DNA from: JAAUTG01 sp964458705
GTDB lineage: Bacteria; Bacteroidota; Bacteroidia; Chitinophagales; Saprospiraceae
DNA: 64,000 bases
Reading direction: 5' to 3'
Assembly: GCA_964458705.1 (NCBI GenBank)
Contig: CAYWKD010000005.1
Span: forward strand, 1-64,000
The notes below the pieces were generated by a model. That model had not been told where the DNA came from and did no database searches. It worked only from the letters and a program-made list of their open reading frames with translations. The translations under genes were made by a program, and so were the position numbers. The first letter of the stretch is position 1, and each line of letters begins with the position of its first letter. Shown in pieces: positions 52,413-60,574 of the stretch.

Positions 52413-53078
52413 ATGGATTCCATCTCTACAACAGAAGAAAACTACTTAAAAGCGATCTATAAAATTTGTGAAAAAGATAATGGGACAGCTAGTAATAAAG
52501 CTATTTCTGCCTATATGGATACAAGTGCTGCCTCTGTAACGGATATGATTAGGCGGTTGGCAGACAAAAATTTAATCCATTACGAAAAGCATAAAGGAGT
52601 TACACTGACTGAAGAAGGTAATCAAATCTCGACTAATCTAATTAGAAGGCATAGACTTTGGGAAGTATTCTTACTTGAAAAGCTACATTTTTCTTGGGAT
52701 GAAATACACCCAATCGCAGAAGAGCTGGAGCACATTGGTTCAAAAGAACTGACAGATCGCTTAGAAGATTTTTTAGGTTACCCTAAGTTTGATCCACATG
52801 GTGATCCAATTCCTGATGTAGATGGCAATATCGTAGAGCGGCAGCAAATTCTTCTTTCGGAATTAGATGTTTCAGAAAAAGGAATTTTAGTAGGGGTGCA
52901 AGAGTATTCGGCTGCCTTTCTTCAATATTTAGATCGCCTAGGCTTAAATCTAGGCACTTCTATTGAGTTGCTGGAGAAATTTGAATACGATGAATCCATC
53001 ATTGTTCGATTGAACGACAAGACGGAGCAAATACTTTCGGATAAAGTCAGTCAGAATTTATTTGTAAAAAAGAGTTAA
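52413..53078 (+). CDS. mntR: DtxR-family metal-dependent transcriptional regulator, MntR type
   Basis: Metal-responsive repressor, 221 residues. N-terminal winged helix (about 1-70) starts with the family opening STTEENYLKAIYKI and has the recognition helix AASVTDMIRRLADKNLIHYEKHKGVTLTEEG; then the metal-binding/dimer domain with HRLWEVFLLEKLHFSWDEIHPIAEELEHIGSKEL (conserved Glu and His) and LGYPKFDPHGDPIPD; the C-terminal FeoA/SH3-like domain covers about 145-215. First gene of the operon with a substrate-binding protein (2 bases away) and an ATPase, so it should control metal uptake, probably manganese. Confidence 0.94.
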   Translation: MDSISTTEENYLKAIYKICEKDNGTASNKAISAYMDTSAASVTDMIRRLADKNLIHYEKHKGVTLTEEGNQISTNLIRRHRLWEVFLLEKLHFSWDEIHPIAEELEHIGSKELTDRLEDFLGYPKFDPHGDPIPDVDGNIVERQQILLSELDVSEKGILVGVQEYSAAFLQYLDRLGLNLGTSIELLEKFEYDESIIVRLNDKTEQILSDKVSQNLFVKKS

Positions 53079-53080
53079 AC

Positions 53081-54106
53081 ATGACAGTATTAAAAAGTGA
53101 AAATATATTTGTTTTTTGTTTATTTTGTACGCTTTGCATTCCTTTTTTATCCTCTGCACAGAGCAAGTACAAAGTGGTGGCTACGGCTTCCATTTTCGCA
53201 GATATGGCAAAAAATATAGCTGCTGATAGGGTGGTGATTGAATCTATTGTACCCGTTGGAGGCGATCCGCATTTGCATGAACCCACGCCACGCGATGCAC
53301 GAATAGTAGCCGCCGCCGATTTGATTTTGGTTAATGGTCTGACCTTTGAGGGTTGGCTGAATGAATTAATCGAAAATGCAGGCACAAACGCAACCATTGT
53401 AAGAATCACCGAGGGTATCACGCCCATACAAAGTCTGACGTACAAAAATGCTACCGATCCTCACGCTTGGATGGATGCTCAGAATGGCTTAGTTTACATC
53501 AAAAATATCAAAGATGCCTTGATTGCTCTCGATTCGGAGGGCAGAGAACAATATGAGTTCAACTACGGGGTCTATAAGCAACAGTTAGAAGATTTAGATC
53601 AATACATTGCTAGGCGAATAGCTGAGATACCCAAAGCACAACGTACTCTTATCACTTCGCATGATGCGTTCCAATATTTTGGACGAAAATATGGTTTGCA
53701 GTTGGAAGCAATTCTTGGTATCTCCACAGATGCAGAAGTACAAACTTCGGATATCACTCGACTCACTCAAGTTATCCGCAACTCAAACCTGCCAGCCGTT
53801 TTTATTGAAAGTACAGTCAATCCCAAATTGTTGAAGCAAATTGCTAAGGATAATAAAGTGAAAATTGGTGGGCAATTATTTTCTGACTCCATAGGCGACG
53901 AGGACAGTCCTGCTTCTAGCTATTACGACATGCTGAAATACAACACTGATACCATTGTCGAGGCACTAAAACAAAGTGCAGATCAAGCCAGATTAGTGGA
54001 ACAGGAAAACAAAAGACGTTCGATAAATGATTATGGGTTCTTCGCTATTGTGGGCTTGTTGCTAATAGGAGTGCTTTTCTTTTTAGTGCGTAAAATGAAT
54101 TTGTAA
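53081..54106 (+). CDS. Metal ABC transporter substrate-binding protein with C-terminal membrane segment
   Basis: Cluster A-I (ZnuA/MntC/TroA type) binding protein, 341 residues. Signal peptide ends near FLSSAQ; metal ligands are visible in PVGGDPHLHEPTP (His64, His66), DPHAWMD (His128), FIESTVNP (Glu) and FSDSIGD (Asp). Zn-specific proteins usually have a long His-rich loop; none is seen, which favours manganese. The last 23 residues form a membrane segment (FFAIVGLLLIGVLFFLV) with a basic end, which is not typical: family members end after the second lobe. It could anchor the protein in the inner membrane. It abuts the ATPase start directly. Confidence 0.92.
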   Translation: MTVLKSENIFVFCLFCTLCIPFLSSAQSKYKVVATASIFADMAKNIAADRVVIESIVPVGGDPHLHEPTPRDARIVAAADLILVNGLTFEGWLNELIENAGTNATIVRITEGITPIQSLTYKNATDPHAWMDAQNGLVYIKNIKDALIALDSEGREQYEFNYGVYKQQLEDLDQYIARRIAEIPKAQRTLITSHDAFQYFGRKYGLQLEAILGISTDAEVQTSDITRLTQVIRNSNLPAVFIESTVNPKLLKQIAKDNKVKIGGQLFSDSIGDEDSPASSYYDMLKYNTDTIVEALKQSADQARLVEQENKRRSINDYGFFAIVGLLLIGVLFFLVRKMNL

Positions 54107-54859
54107 ATGAAAAATTCTATCATATCCGTAAAGGGAATATCGGTTTCTTATGACCAGAAAAGAGTGCTGGCAAATATTTACTTAGAAATTGAAGCAGGAC
54201 ATATTTATGGTATTATCGGTCCGAATGGTGCCGGGAAGTCAACATTGCTGAAAGCCATGCTAGGATTGATACCAACAGATAGCGGTAGCATCTACATAAA
54301 AGGTACATCCATCGAAGAACAACGCAAAAGGGTAGTGTACCTGCCACAGAAAAACGATATTGATTGGTCTTTTCCAGCCACCGTTTTCGATGTGGTACTC
54401 ATGGGGCGGTATCCTTTCAAAAAAGTCTTTCAACGGCTAAATGCGAGCGATAAAGCAAAAGCACTAGAAGCACTAAAAGAAGTGAGTATTGAAGACTTAA
54501 AAGATCGTCAAATTGGCGCACTATCAGGTGGACAGCAGCAACGGGTTTTCTTAGCTAGAGCCTTATGCCAAGAAGCGGAAATCTTTCTCTTGGATGAACC
54601 TTTTGTTGGTGTAGATATGACAACAGAAGATAAAACTATTCAAATCCTGAAACGCCTTGCCGATCAGGGAAAAACCCTACTCGTTGTCCATCACGATCTT
54701 TCCACTGTAGAGTCTTACTTTGACAAAATCATTTTACTGAATCAACGCCTCATCACTTACGGCGACGTCCTCACAACTTTTACGGACGAAAACGTTACCA
54801 AAACCTATCAAAGTCAGTTACCTATTCTTCATAAGACGAGCGGACTAGGGCATTCCTAG
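54107..54859 (+). CDS. Metal ABC transporter ATP-binding protein
   Basis: Cytoplasmic ATPase of the MntB/ZnuC type, 250 residues. Walker A GPNGAGKST (38-46), Q-loop LPQKNDIDWSFP typical of metal-type ABC proteins, signature LSGGQQQRV (139-147), Walker B FLLDEP (160-165) and switch His in VVHHDLS. Its start directly follows the substrate-binding gene's stop. The inner-membrane permease expected next in such operons is absent; the next gene is a MATE transporter 91 bases downstream. Confidence 0.95.
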   Translation: MKNSIISVKGISVSYDQKRVLANIYLEIEAGHIYGIIGPNGAGKSTLLKAMLGLIPTDSGSIYIKGTSIEEQRKRVVYLPQKNDIDWSFPATVFDVVLMGRYPFKKVFQRLNASDKAKALEALKEVSIEDLKDRQIGALSGGQQQRVFLARALCQEAEIFLLDEPFVGVDMTTEDKTIQILKRLADQGKTLLVVHHDLSTVESYFDKIILLNQRLITYGDVLTTFTDENVTKTYQSQLPILHKTSGLGHS

Positions 54860-54883
54860 CCTTCACCAATTTGAAAATGCCCT
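54847..54883 (+). terminator. Hairpin at the end of the metal-transport operon
   Basis: AGGGCATT (inside the last codons) and AATGCCCT form an 8-bp stem followed by TTCTAC. The T-run is short, so it may be only a partial terminator before the MATE gene. Confidence 0.35.
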
Positions 54884-54950
54884 TTCTACATAATAAATGA
54901 AACACTTCTAGTTCATCAAAACCTAGTGATGACATTAATGTTACAGTTGC

Positions 54951-56243
54951 ATGAATAAAGAAATGCTGCGGCTTGCTATTCCCAATATCATAAGTAACAT
55001 ATCTGTTCCGCTATTGAGTACGGTGGATACTGCACTCATGGGGCGTTTATCTGAATTACATATTGGAGCAGTTGGACTAGGGGCAATGATCTTCAATTTC
55101 ATTTATTGGAATTTTGGCTTCTTGCGTATGGGAACAACAGGAATGACGGCTCAAGCCTTTGGTAAGCAGGACAATTCGAGTATTGCTTTAACACTAGGTC
55201 GAGCCTTATTAGTGGTATCAATAATTGCGCTTTTATTGATTTCGCTACAAGTTCCAATCAGCCAAGCAGCACTTTACTTATTGAATGTATCTGAGGCGCA
55301 GATAGCTTTAGTAAAAGAGTACTTTTATATTCGCATATGGGCAGCTCCAGCTTCGCTGGGCTTATTTGCATTTATGGGGTGGTTCTTCGGTATGCAAAAT
55401 GCCTTTATTCCACTCCTTATCACCATTGTCATCAATGCGATTAATATATTACTCAACTTCTTGTTCGTGATTCAATTCGGTATGGAGGTGGACGGTGTGG
55501 CATGGAGTACCGTTATTGCTCAATATGCTGGATTAGTATTAGCAATAGGTTTATTTTTCTACAAATATTCAATTTATCGCCAATATTTTAAGTACAAAGC
55601 TATTATTGCTTGGCAAGCACTTACAGCTTTTCTGAAAATTAATCAAGATATTTTCATCCGAACTGTCTGTCTAACATTGGCTTTTGGTATTTTTTACCGC
55701 CAGTCTGCTTCATCGGGTGTGTTAATCTTAGCAGCTAATGTAATTTTACTACAACTAGTCAACTGGATGTCTTATGGGATAGATGGCTTTGCTTTTGCTG
55801 CAGAAAGTCTTGTCGGGAAGTATTATGGTGCATCAGATCATTACAACACTCACAGAGCTATCAACTATGCTTTTATCTGGGGAATGGTGCTGGCAGTCTT
55901 GTTCACCCTGACTTACGCCCTGCTAGGGCATTCTATTCTGCATTTTTATACCAACCAAAATGATGTACTAAATGCTACGTTCCCATTTCTCATTTGGCTC
56001 GTTGTTTTTCCTATCATAAGTACGCCCTGCTATATATGGGACGGCATTTATATTGGGCTTACAGCTTCAAATGCCATGCGAAACGCTATGCTCATAGCAT
56101 TTGGTGTTTTTTTGATTGTTATATTTTTATTGAAAGCACCCTGTGGCAATCATGGACTTTGGGCAGCACTTCTAGTGTTTATGGCAGTTAGAGGTACTAT
56201 TCAGTATTTATTTTTCAGGCGAAAAGGGCTTGGTTTACAATAA
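54951..56243 (+). CDS. MATE-family efflux transporter
   Basis: A 430-residue multidrug/toxin extrusion protein with twelve predicted membrane segments. DinF-type signs are the opening RLAIPNIISNISVPLLSTVDTALMGRLSELHIGAVGLGAMIFNFIYW and, in the second half, SYGIDGFAFAAESLVGKYYG. Likely uses Na+ or H+ to export cationic drugs or metabolites. Same direction as the metal ABC genes but with a 91-base gap and a hairpin, so co-transcription is uncertain. Confidence 0.93.
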   Translation: MNKEMLRLAIPNIISNISVPLLSTVDTALMGRLSELHIGAVGLGAMIFNFIYWNFGFLRMGTTGMTAQAFGKQDNSSIALTLGRALLVVSIIALLLISLQVPISQAALYLLNVSEAQIALVKEYFYIRIWAAPASLGLFAFMGWFFGMQNAFIPLLITIVINAINILLNFLFVIQFGMEVDGVAWSTVIAQYAGLVLAIGLFFYKYSIYRQYFKYKAIIAWQALTAFLKINQDIFIRTVCLTLAFGIFYRQSASSGVLILAANVILLQLVNWMSYGIDGFAFAAESLVGKYYGASDHYNTHRAINYAFIWGMVLAVLFTLTYALLGHSILHFYTNQNDVLNATFPFLIWLVVFPIISTPCYIWDGIYIGLTASNAMRNAMLIAFGVFLIVIFLLKAPCGNHGLWAALLVFMAVRGTIQYLFFRRKGLGLQ

Positions 56244-56273
56244 CTCATGGAACTGAGGATAGATATGTCTAAT

Positions 56274-56307
56274 AAAAAAAGAGCTACAGAACAATCTATA
56301 ACTCTTT
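56274..56307 (-). terminator. Strong intrinsic terminator of tRNA-Val
   Basis: On the minus strand AAAGAGTTATAGA pairs with TCTGTAGCTCTTT (13 bp, two G-U pairs) around a TTGT loop and is followed by a T-run (the plus strand has seven A at 56274-56280). It begins 5 bases after the tRNA 3' end. It may also weakly end the convergent MATE transcript. Confidence 0.85.
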
Positions 56308-56312
56308 ACTTT

Positions 56313-56390
56313 TGGTGGGAAATACTGGGCTCGAACCAGTGACCCCCTGCTTGTAAGGCAGGTGCTCTGAACCAACTGAGCTAATCTCCC
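56313..56390 (-). tRNA. tRNA-Val (anticodon UAC)
   Basis: All arms are readable on the minus strand: acceptor GGGAGAT with ATTTCCC, D arm GCTC/GAGC, anticodon stem CCTGC/GCAGG with loop CTTACAA (anticodon TAC, at 56353-56355), a T arm with GTTCGAG in its loop region, discriminator A and an encoded CCA. A consensus promoter lies upstream and an intrinsic terminator directly downstream. TrmN6, which in E. coli modifies tRNA1(Val), is also coded in this window. Confidence 0.97.
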
Positions 56391-56450
56391 TATTTTACAT
56401 TTTGAAAAGTACTAAACTATATTCAAATACTGCTTTTTCAAAATGGAATG

Positions 56451-56481
56451 CAAATATACACCCATTTTTCAATCAACACAA
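56451..56481 (-). promoter_or_regulatory. Bacteroidota-type promoter of tRNA-Val
   Basis: On the minus strand TTG (56479-56481), 20 bases, then TATATTTG (56451-56458). Matches the TTG-N19-21-TAnnTTTG form. Predicted start about 50 bases before the tRNA 5' end. Confidence 0.7.
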
Positions 56482-56607
56482 TACCTACTCAATTTTTTTA
56501 AAATTTTGTTTAAACTGCTCTTTTCAATTCAGTTTTCCTTTATCTTTATTGAAACACATTATCACTAGATTGTGGCTTAATAAACTGGTGTTATCTAAAT
56601 CATTGAT

Positions 56608-59136
56608 ATGAAAAAGTTTTTCAGGCGGTTTGTCATATTCGGGCTACTCCTTATTACTACTTTGGTGATGGTAACTGCTCTCATTGCAGGTTTTTTTGAA
56701 GATCAAATTGGGCGTAGAGTGGTGCAGGAGTTGAACAAAAACTTAAAGACGGAACTAACTATCGAAGCAGTTGATCTTTCGGTCATTCGTGCTTTTCCGA
56801 GTGCGTCTGTCAATTTGAGTGGCGTAAAATTGCAGGATAGTCAAGGAGGTGTCCTGCTAGAAGCCGCTAATCTTTCTTTGCTCTTTAAGTTGTTCAGTAT
56901 TTTTGGTTCGAGTATCAAGGTGGAGTCTGCACTGGCAGAGCAGGGAGCATTATCTATTAGATACGACAAAAATAGAAATGCTAACTATGACATCTTTACT
57001 ACAAATGATAAGGCAGAGACTAGCAGCAGCAATTTTTCAATTTCTTTGCAGGAAGCTCGATTAAAAGATATGGAGCTTATTTACGAAGATATTGCTAATG
57101 AGCAAACAGTTTTTTTGGAGGTACAAGATGGACTTTTCACAGGTGAATTGGGCAGTAGTATCTATGATTTAGAAAGTAAAGCTAGCATTTTATCAGGGTT
57201 TGTAGAATATGGAGAAGATCGATTCTTGGTTGGAAAAAAAGTGGAGTATGATGCAAAAGTGGCAATGAATTTGGAGAAAGGTTTCTATAAAATGGAGCGA
57301 CTACTAGTGGATGTGGAAGGTGATGAATTTGATGTGGATGGAAGTATAACGATTGGGTCAGAATTTACAGATTTTGACTTAGTGGCTAGAAATGAAGGCG
57401 GCAATTTGGAGGGTGTACTACAGTTGTTGCCTGAGCAATACTTAGAGCGTTTTGGCGACTTCAAGAGTCAAGGGCAGTTCTATTTCAATGCTTTCATAAA
57501 TGGTCGAATGGGAAAACGGCAGCAACCTGAAATAGATGTAGAGTTTGGTCTGAAAAACGGACGACTGAGTAGCCCAAAACTGACCAATGATTTCAGAGAT
57601 GTCTCTTTTGACGCTAAATACAACAATGGTGTGAAGTTGCGAACCCGAAAATCTTTTTTCAACCTAAAGCAATTGAAGGGATATTTTAATAACGAACTCA
57701 TAGAACTCAGTTTAGAAGCAGAGGATTTAGACGATCCTATGATAGATTTTTCCTTGAATGGAGCACTGCCCTTGAAGTCGATTTATGGACTATTGGACAA
57801 TGAAAACATCACAGGCGGTCGTGGTGAAATCGAAATCGAAAAACTTCAAGTGCTAGGAAAACTTAGTGATATGCAATCCACAGATCGCATAGCTAACGTT
57901 CAAGCAATTGGCGTTGTGCGCTTCGACGATGCGCGCTTGGATATTAGGAAAGAGCAGTTGATGATGGATAGAGGTGAATTAGTATTGGACGGGAATCTAC
58001 TGACAGCTAGAGACATGAAACTAGAAGGAGCTGGAAGTGAAATTTATTTGGACGGTTCAGTAGCTAACTTACTACCTGTTTTTTTTGCAGATTCTTTGAA
58101 TACTAAAGAAGCGGAATTAGAGTTTGAAGCGAGCCTAAATGCGCCTATTTTAGACTTAGATCGTTTAATGGCACTTGTCGAATCTCCGGTGAAAGAGTCA
58201 GAAGTAACAGCAGAAGTATATGATTCTGCACAAACAGTAGCGATACAACAGCGAGAGCAATTCACTCAGTTCTTAAATGGAACATTTACAGCGAATATTG
58301 AACAGTTTAATTATCAAAAGATCAATGGTGAGGATTTTAGTGGTCAACTGGAGTTTTACGCCAACCAGATGACGATTACAGGCAACACCAAAGCAATGGA
58401 TGGTTCATTCAATCTAGCGGGCACCATGTATTTTCAAGACAAGCCTTATTTAAAAGCAAGACTGCGTTGTGAAAGTATCGATGGGCGTCAGTTCTTTTAT
58501 GAATGTGAAAATTTTGGACAAGCAATTCTAACGGATCAGCACCTCAGGGGTGATTTGGATGCTAAAATTGCCATCTATGCTTACTGGGATGAACAAATGA
58601 ATTTTGATTATGATCGATTGAGGGTACTATCGGAAATGAATATAGCGGATGGTGAGCTAATTGGTTTTGAGCTATTTAAGAGCTTTTCTACTTTTATTAA
58701 CCTCAAAGATTTGGAGTATGTGAAGTTTGCATCATTAACCAATTGGTTAGAAATTCGGAATAGTCGAATTTATATCCCGGTCATGTTCATTCAAAGTAAT
58801 GCGATCAACCTCATGCTAAATGGCGAATATACCTTCGAATACGAGTTTGATTTTAATATGAAAATCAATGCAGGACAAGTCATTGCGAATAGAGTGAAAA
58901 GGCACGACCCCAATATGAAACCACTCCCGTCCAAGCGGAGCGGCTGGTTTAATTTATATTATAAAATCTATGGACAATCAGATGACTACAAATACAAATC
59001 TGCAAAGCAAGAAGTAATAAGCGATTTTGAACGTAGCGAGCGACGTAAAACCCAAATTAAATCTAGCTTAGAGCAAGAATTTGGTACTATTGTTAGCATC
59101 ACAGAGCCTTATGATTGGCTAGATGATAGCCAGTGA
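56608..59136 (+). CDS. AsmA-like inner-membrane protein
   Basis: An 842-residue protein of the AsmA/TamB-like superfamily of bridge-like lipid-transfer proteins. N-terminal membrane segment (about 8-28), then the opening FFEDQIGRRVVQELNKNLKTELTIEAVDLSVIRAFPSASVNLSGVKL, typical of AsmA N-terminal domains, and a long series of beta strands, closing with an AsmA C-terminal-like region (about 600-800: FNYQKINGEDFSGQLEF, LRGDLDAKIAIYAYW, NAINLMLNGEYTFEYEFDFNMKINAGQ). It probably helps move lipids across the periplasm and could relate to the LPS-related genes here. Stands alone. Confidence 0.88.
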   Translation: MKKFFRRFVIFGLLLITTLVMVTALIAGFFEDQIGRRVVQELNKNLKTELTIEAVDLSVIRAFPSASVNLSGVKLQDSQGGVLLEAANLSLLFKLFSIFGSSIKVESALAEQGALSIRYDKNRNANYDIFTTNDKAETSSSNFSISLQEARLKDMELIYEDIANEQTVFLEVQDGLFTGELGSSIYDLESKASILSGFVEYGEDRFLVGKKVEYDAKVAMNLEKGFYKMERLLVDVEGDEFDVDGSITIGSEFTDFDLVARNEGGNLEGVLQLLPEQYLERFGDFKSQGQFYFNAFINGRMGKRQQPEIDVEFGLKNGRLSSPKLTNDFRDVSFDAKYNNGVKLRTRKSFFNLKQLKGYFNNELIELSLEAEDLDDPMIDFSLNGALPLKSIYGLLDNENITGGRGEIEIEKLQVLGKLSDMQSTDRIANVQAIGVVRFDDARLDIRKEQLMMDRGELVLDGNLLTARDMKLEGAGSEIYLDGSVANLLPVFFADSLNTKEAELEFEASLNAPILDLDRLMALVESPVKESEVTAEVYDSAQTVAIQQREQFTQFLNGTFTANIEQFNYQKINGEDFSGQLEFYANQMTITGNTKAMDGSFNLAGTMYFQDKPYLKARLRCESIDGRQFFYECENFGQAILTDQHLRGDLDAKIAIYAYWDEQMNFDYDRLRVLSEMNIADGELIGFELFKSFSTFINLKDLEYVKFASLTNWLEIRNSRIYIPVMFIQSNAINLMLNGEYTFEYEFDFNMKINAGQVIANRVKRHDPNMKPLPSKRSGWFNLYYKIYGQSDDYKYKSAKQEVISDFERSERRKTQIKSSLEQEFGTIVSITEPYDWLDDSQ

Positions 59137-59191
59137 TGAAGCACATAACTAACAAACAGGCAGTAGCAAACTACTACGCCACCAAGATAGG

Positions 59192-59223
59192 GGACAAATT
59201 CTTGTCTTGAAGTGTCCGCTTTT
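59192..59223 (+). terminator. Possible terminator after the AsmA-like gene
   Basis: GGACA pairs with TGTCC, with an inner TTC/GAA extension and a bulge, then GCTTTTG. The stem is short, so this is a weak call. Confidence 0.35.
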
Positions 59224-59329
59224 GATAATTTGACGCTTTCAGAACAGAAATACGTTACAAAAACGTTAATAGCACACTTTCATTATCTTGTTAAATATAC
59301 GGAATATCCTTTTTTATTGTTATCATTGA

Positions 59330-60370
59330 ATGAAAAGTAATTTGCCATTTATGAAAGCTATTTGTCATTATTGTCTGTTTGCGTATCTCTTACTTAGTGT
59401 AACGAACCTAAAGGCTCAAGACCCTATTTATAGTCAATTTTTTGCAGCGCCGCTGCAAACTAACCCCGCCTCGGTCGGTAATACACTTGCTCCGCGCATC
59501 ACGCTGAACTATAGAAATCAGTGGGTGTCTTTCAACAATGCTTTTGTTACTTACAGCGCAGCCTATGAACAGTTGCTGGAGCCATTGAACAGCAGCATAG
59601 GTTTGATGATACAAACGGACAATGCTGGAGATGGCATTTACCAACTCACTAATGTTGCTGCTATTTATGGATACAGACTAGAAGTCAATCGAGATTTTTT
59701 CTTGAAAATTGGTATAGAAGTTGGAGGTGGACAACTAGCACTTGACTGGCAGCAGTTGGTTTTCTTAGATCAATTAGATGCAATTCGAGGAAATATCTAT
59801 CCATCTGAAGAAATTCCTCCGATTAATCTTTCCAAAACTTACCTAGACATTGGTACGGGCTTGATGGCCTATGGTAAAAAATTCTATGGTGGTATTTCCT
59901 TCAAGCACGTCAACGCCCCTAGCCAAAGTTTGCTCAATATCAATGATAATATTAGTAGTGGTCTTCCAATGCGAACTACGCTTCATGCAGGAGGGCAATT
60001 CACTATTAAAGAAGGAAATACACGTCGTTTGGGCACTTTCATTTCCCCCAACCTTATGTTTATTCAGCAAGGAAACTTTGGACAGCTAAATGGTGGTGCT
60101 TACATTGGGGCAGGTTCGTTTTTTGGTGGAGCTTGGTATCGCCACGCCTTTAATAACCCTGATGCACTTATTTTTTTGGCAGGCGTGCAATACGGCATAC
60201 TAAAAATAGGTTATAGTTATGACTTTACAGTATCAAATTTAGCGATTTCAGCAGGTGGATCGGGAGGAGCGCATGAAATATCTGTTACATTCAATTTTGA
60301 AGATAGTGCAGAATTTAGGCAAAGGAAAAAAGCTTCTCGTTACAACGATTGTTTAAAAATATTTCGTTAG
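59330..60370 (+). CDS. PorP/SprF-family type IX secretion protein
   Basis: Outer-membrane beta-barrel of the PorP/SprF family, 346 residues. Signal peptide ends near TNLKAQ; the signature follows at once: QDPIYSQFFAAPLQTNPASVG, RITLNYRNQWVSF and the later NLSKTYLDIGTGLMAYGKKFYGGISFKHVN. The final strand pair ends in ISVTFNFED. Family members support secretion of particular surface proteins (SprB-like adhesins in gliders). It precedes gldJ in the same direction by about 200 bases, so T9SS-related genes are clustered. A second ATG (24 bases in) is an alternative start. Confidence 0.95.
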   Translation: MKSNLPFMKAICHYCLFAYLLLSVTNLKAQDPIYSQFFAAPLQTNPASVGNTLAPRITLNYRNQWVSFNNAFVTYSAAYEQLLEPLNSSIGLMIQTDNAGDGIYQLTNVAAIYGYRLEVNRDFFLKIGIEVGGGQLALDWQQLVFLDQLDAIRGNIYPSEEIPPINLSKTYLDIGTGLMAYGKKFYGGISFKHVNAPSQSLLNINDNISSGLPMRTTLHAGGQFTIKEGNTRRLGTFISPNLMFIQQGNFGQLNGGAYIGAGSFFGGAWYRHAFNNPDALIFLAGVQYGILKIGYSYDFTVSNLAISAGGSGGAHEISVTFNFEDSAEFRQRKKASRYNDCLKIFR

Positions 60371-60574
60371 TGCAGTCCTTGATTGAAAGCTATTTATTGC
60401 TAATCATTGTTCGTCTTTATTTCAAAATTGAGTTAGAAACTATTTAAGTCGCACAATCAATTACATTTCCTTATCGTTACACTCAAAAATAATAAGTACT
60501 CAGCTCTTGTTTCAGATTTGCTAATATGTGCTGCGTACCATTTATCCAAAAACTTGAAATTCAAAATTAATAAA

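Noticed and set aside
54951..56243. MATE transporter as a substitute for the missing metal permease
   Set aside because: MATE proteins are exporters of a different fold that do not work with ABC ATPases; adjacency alone is not evidence.
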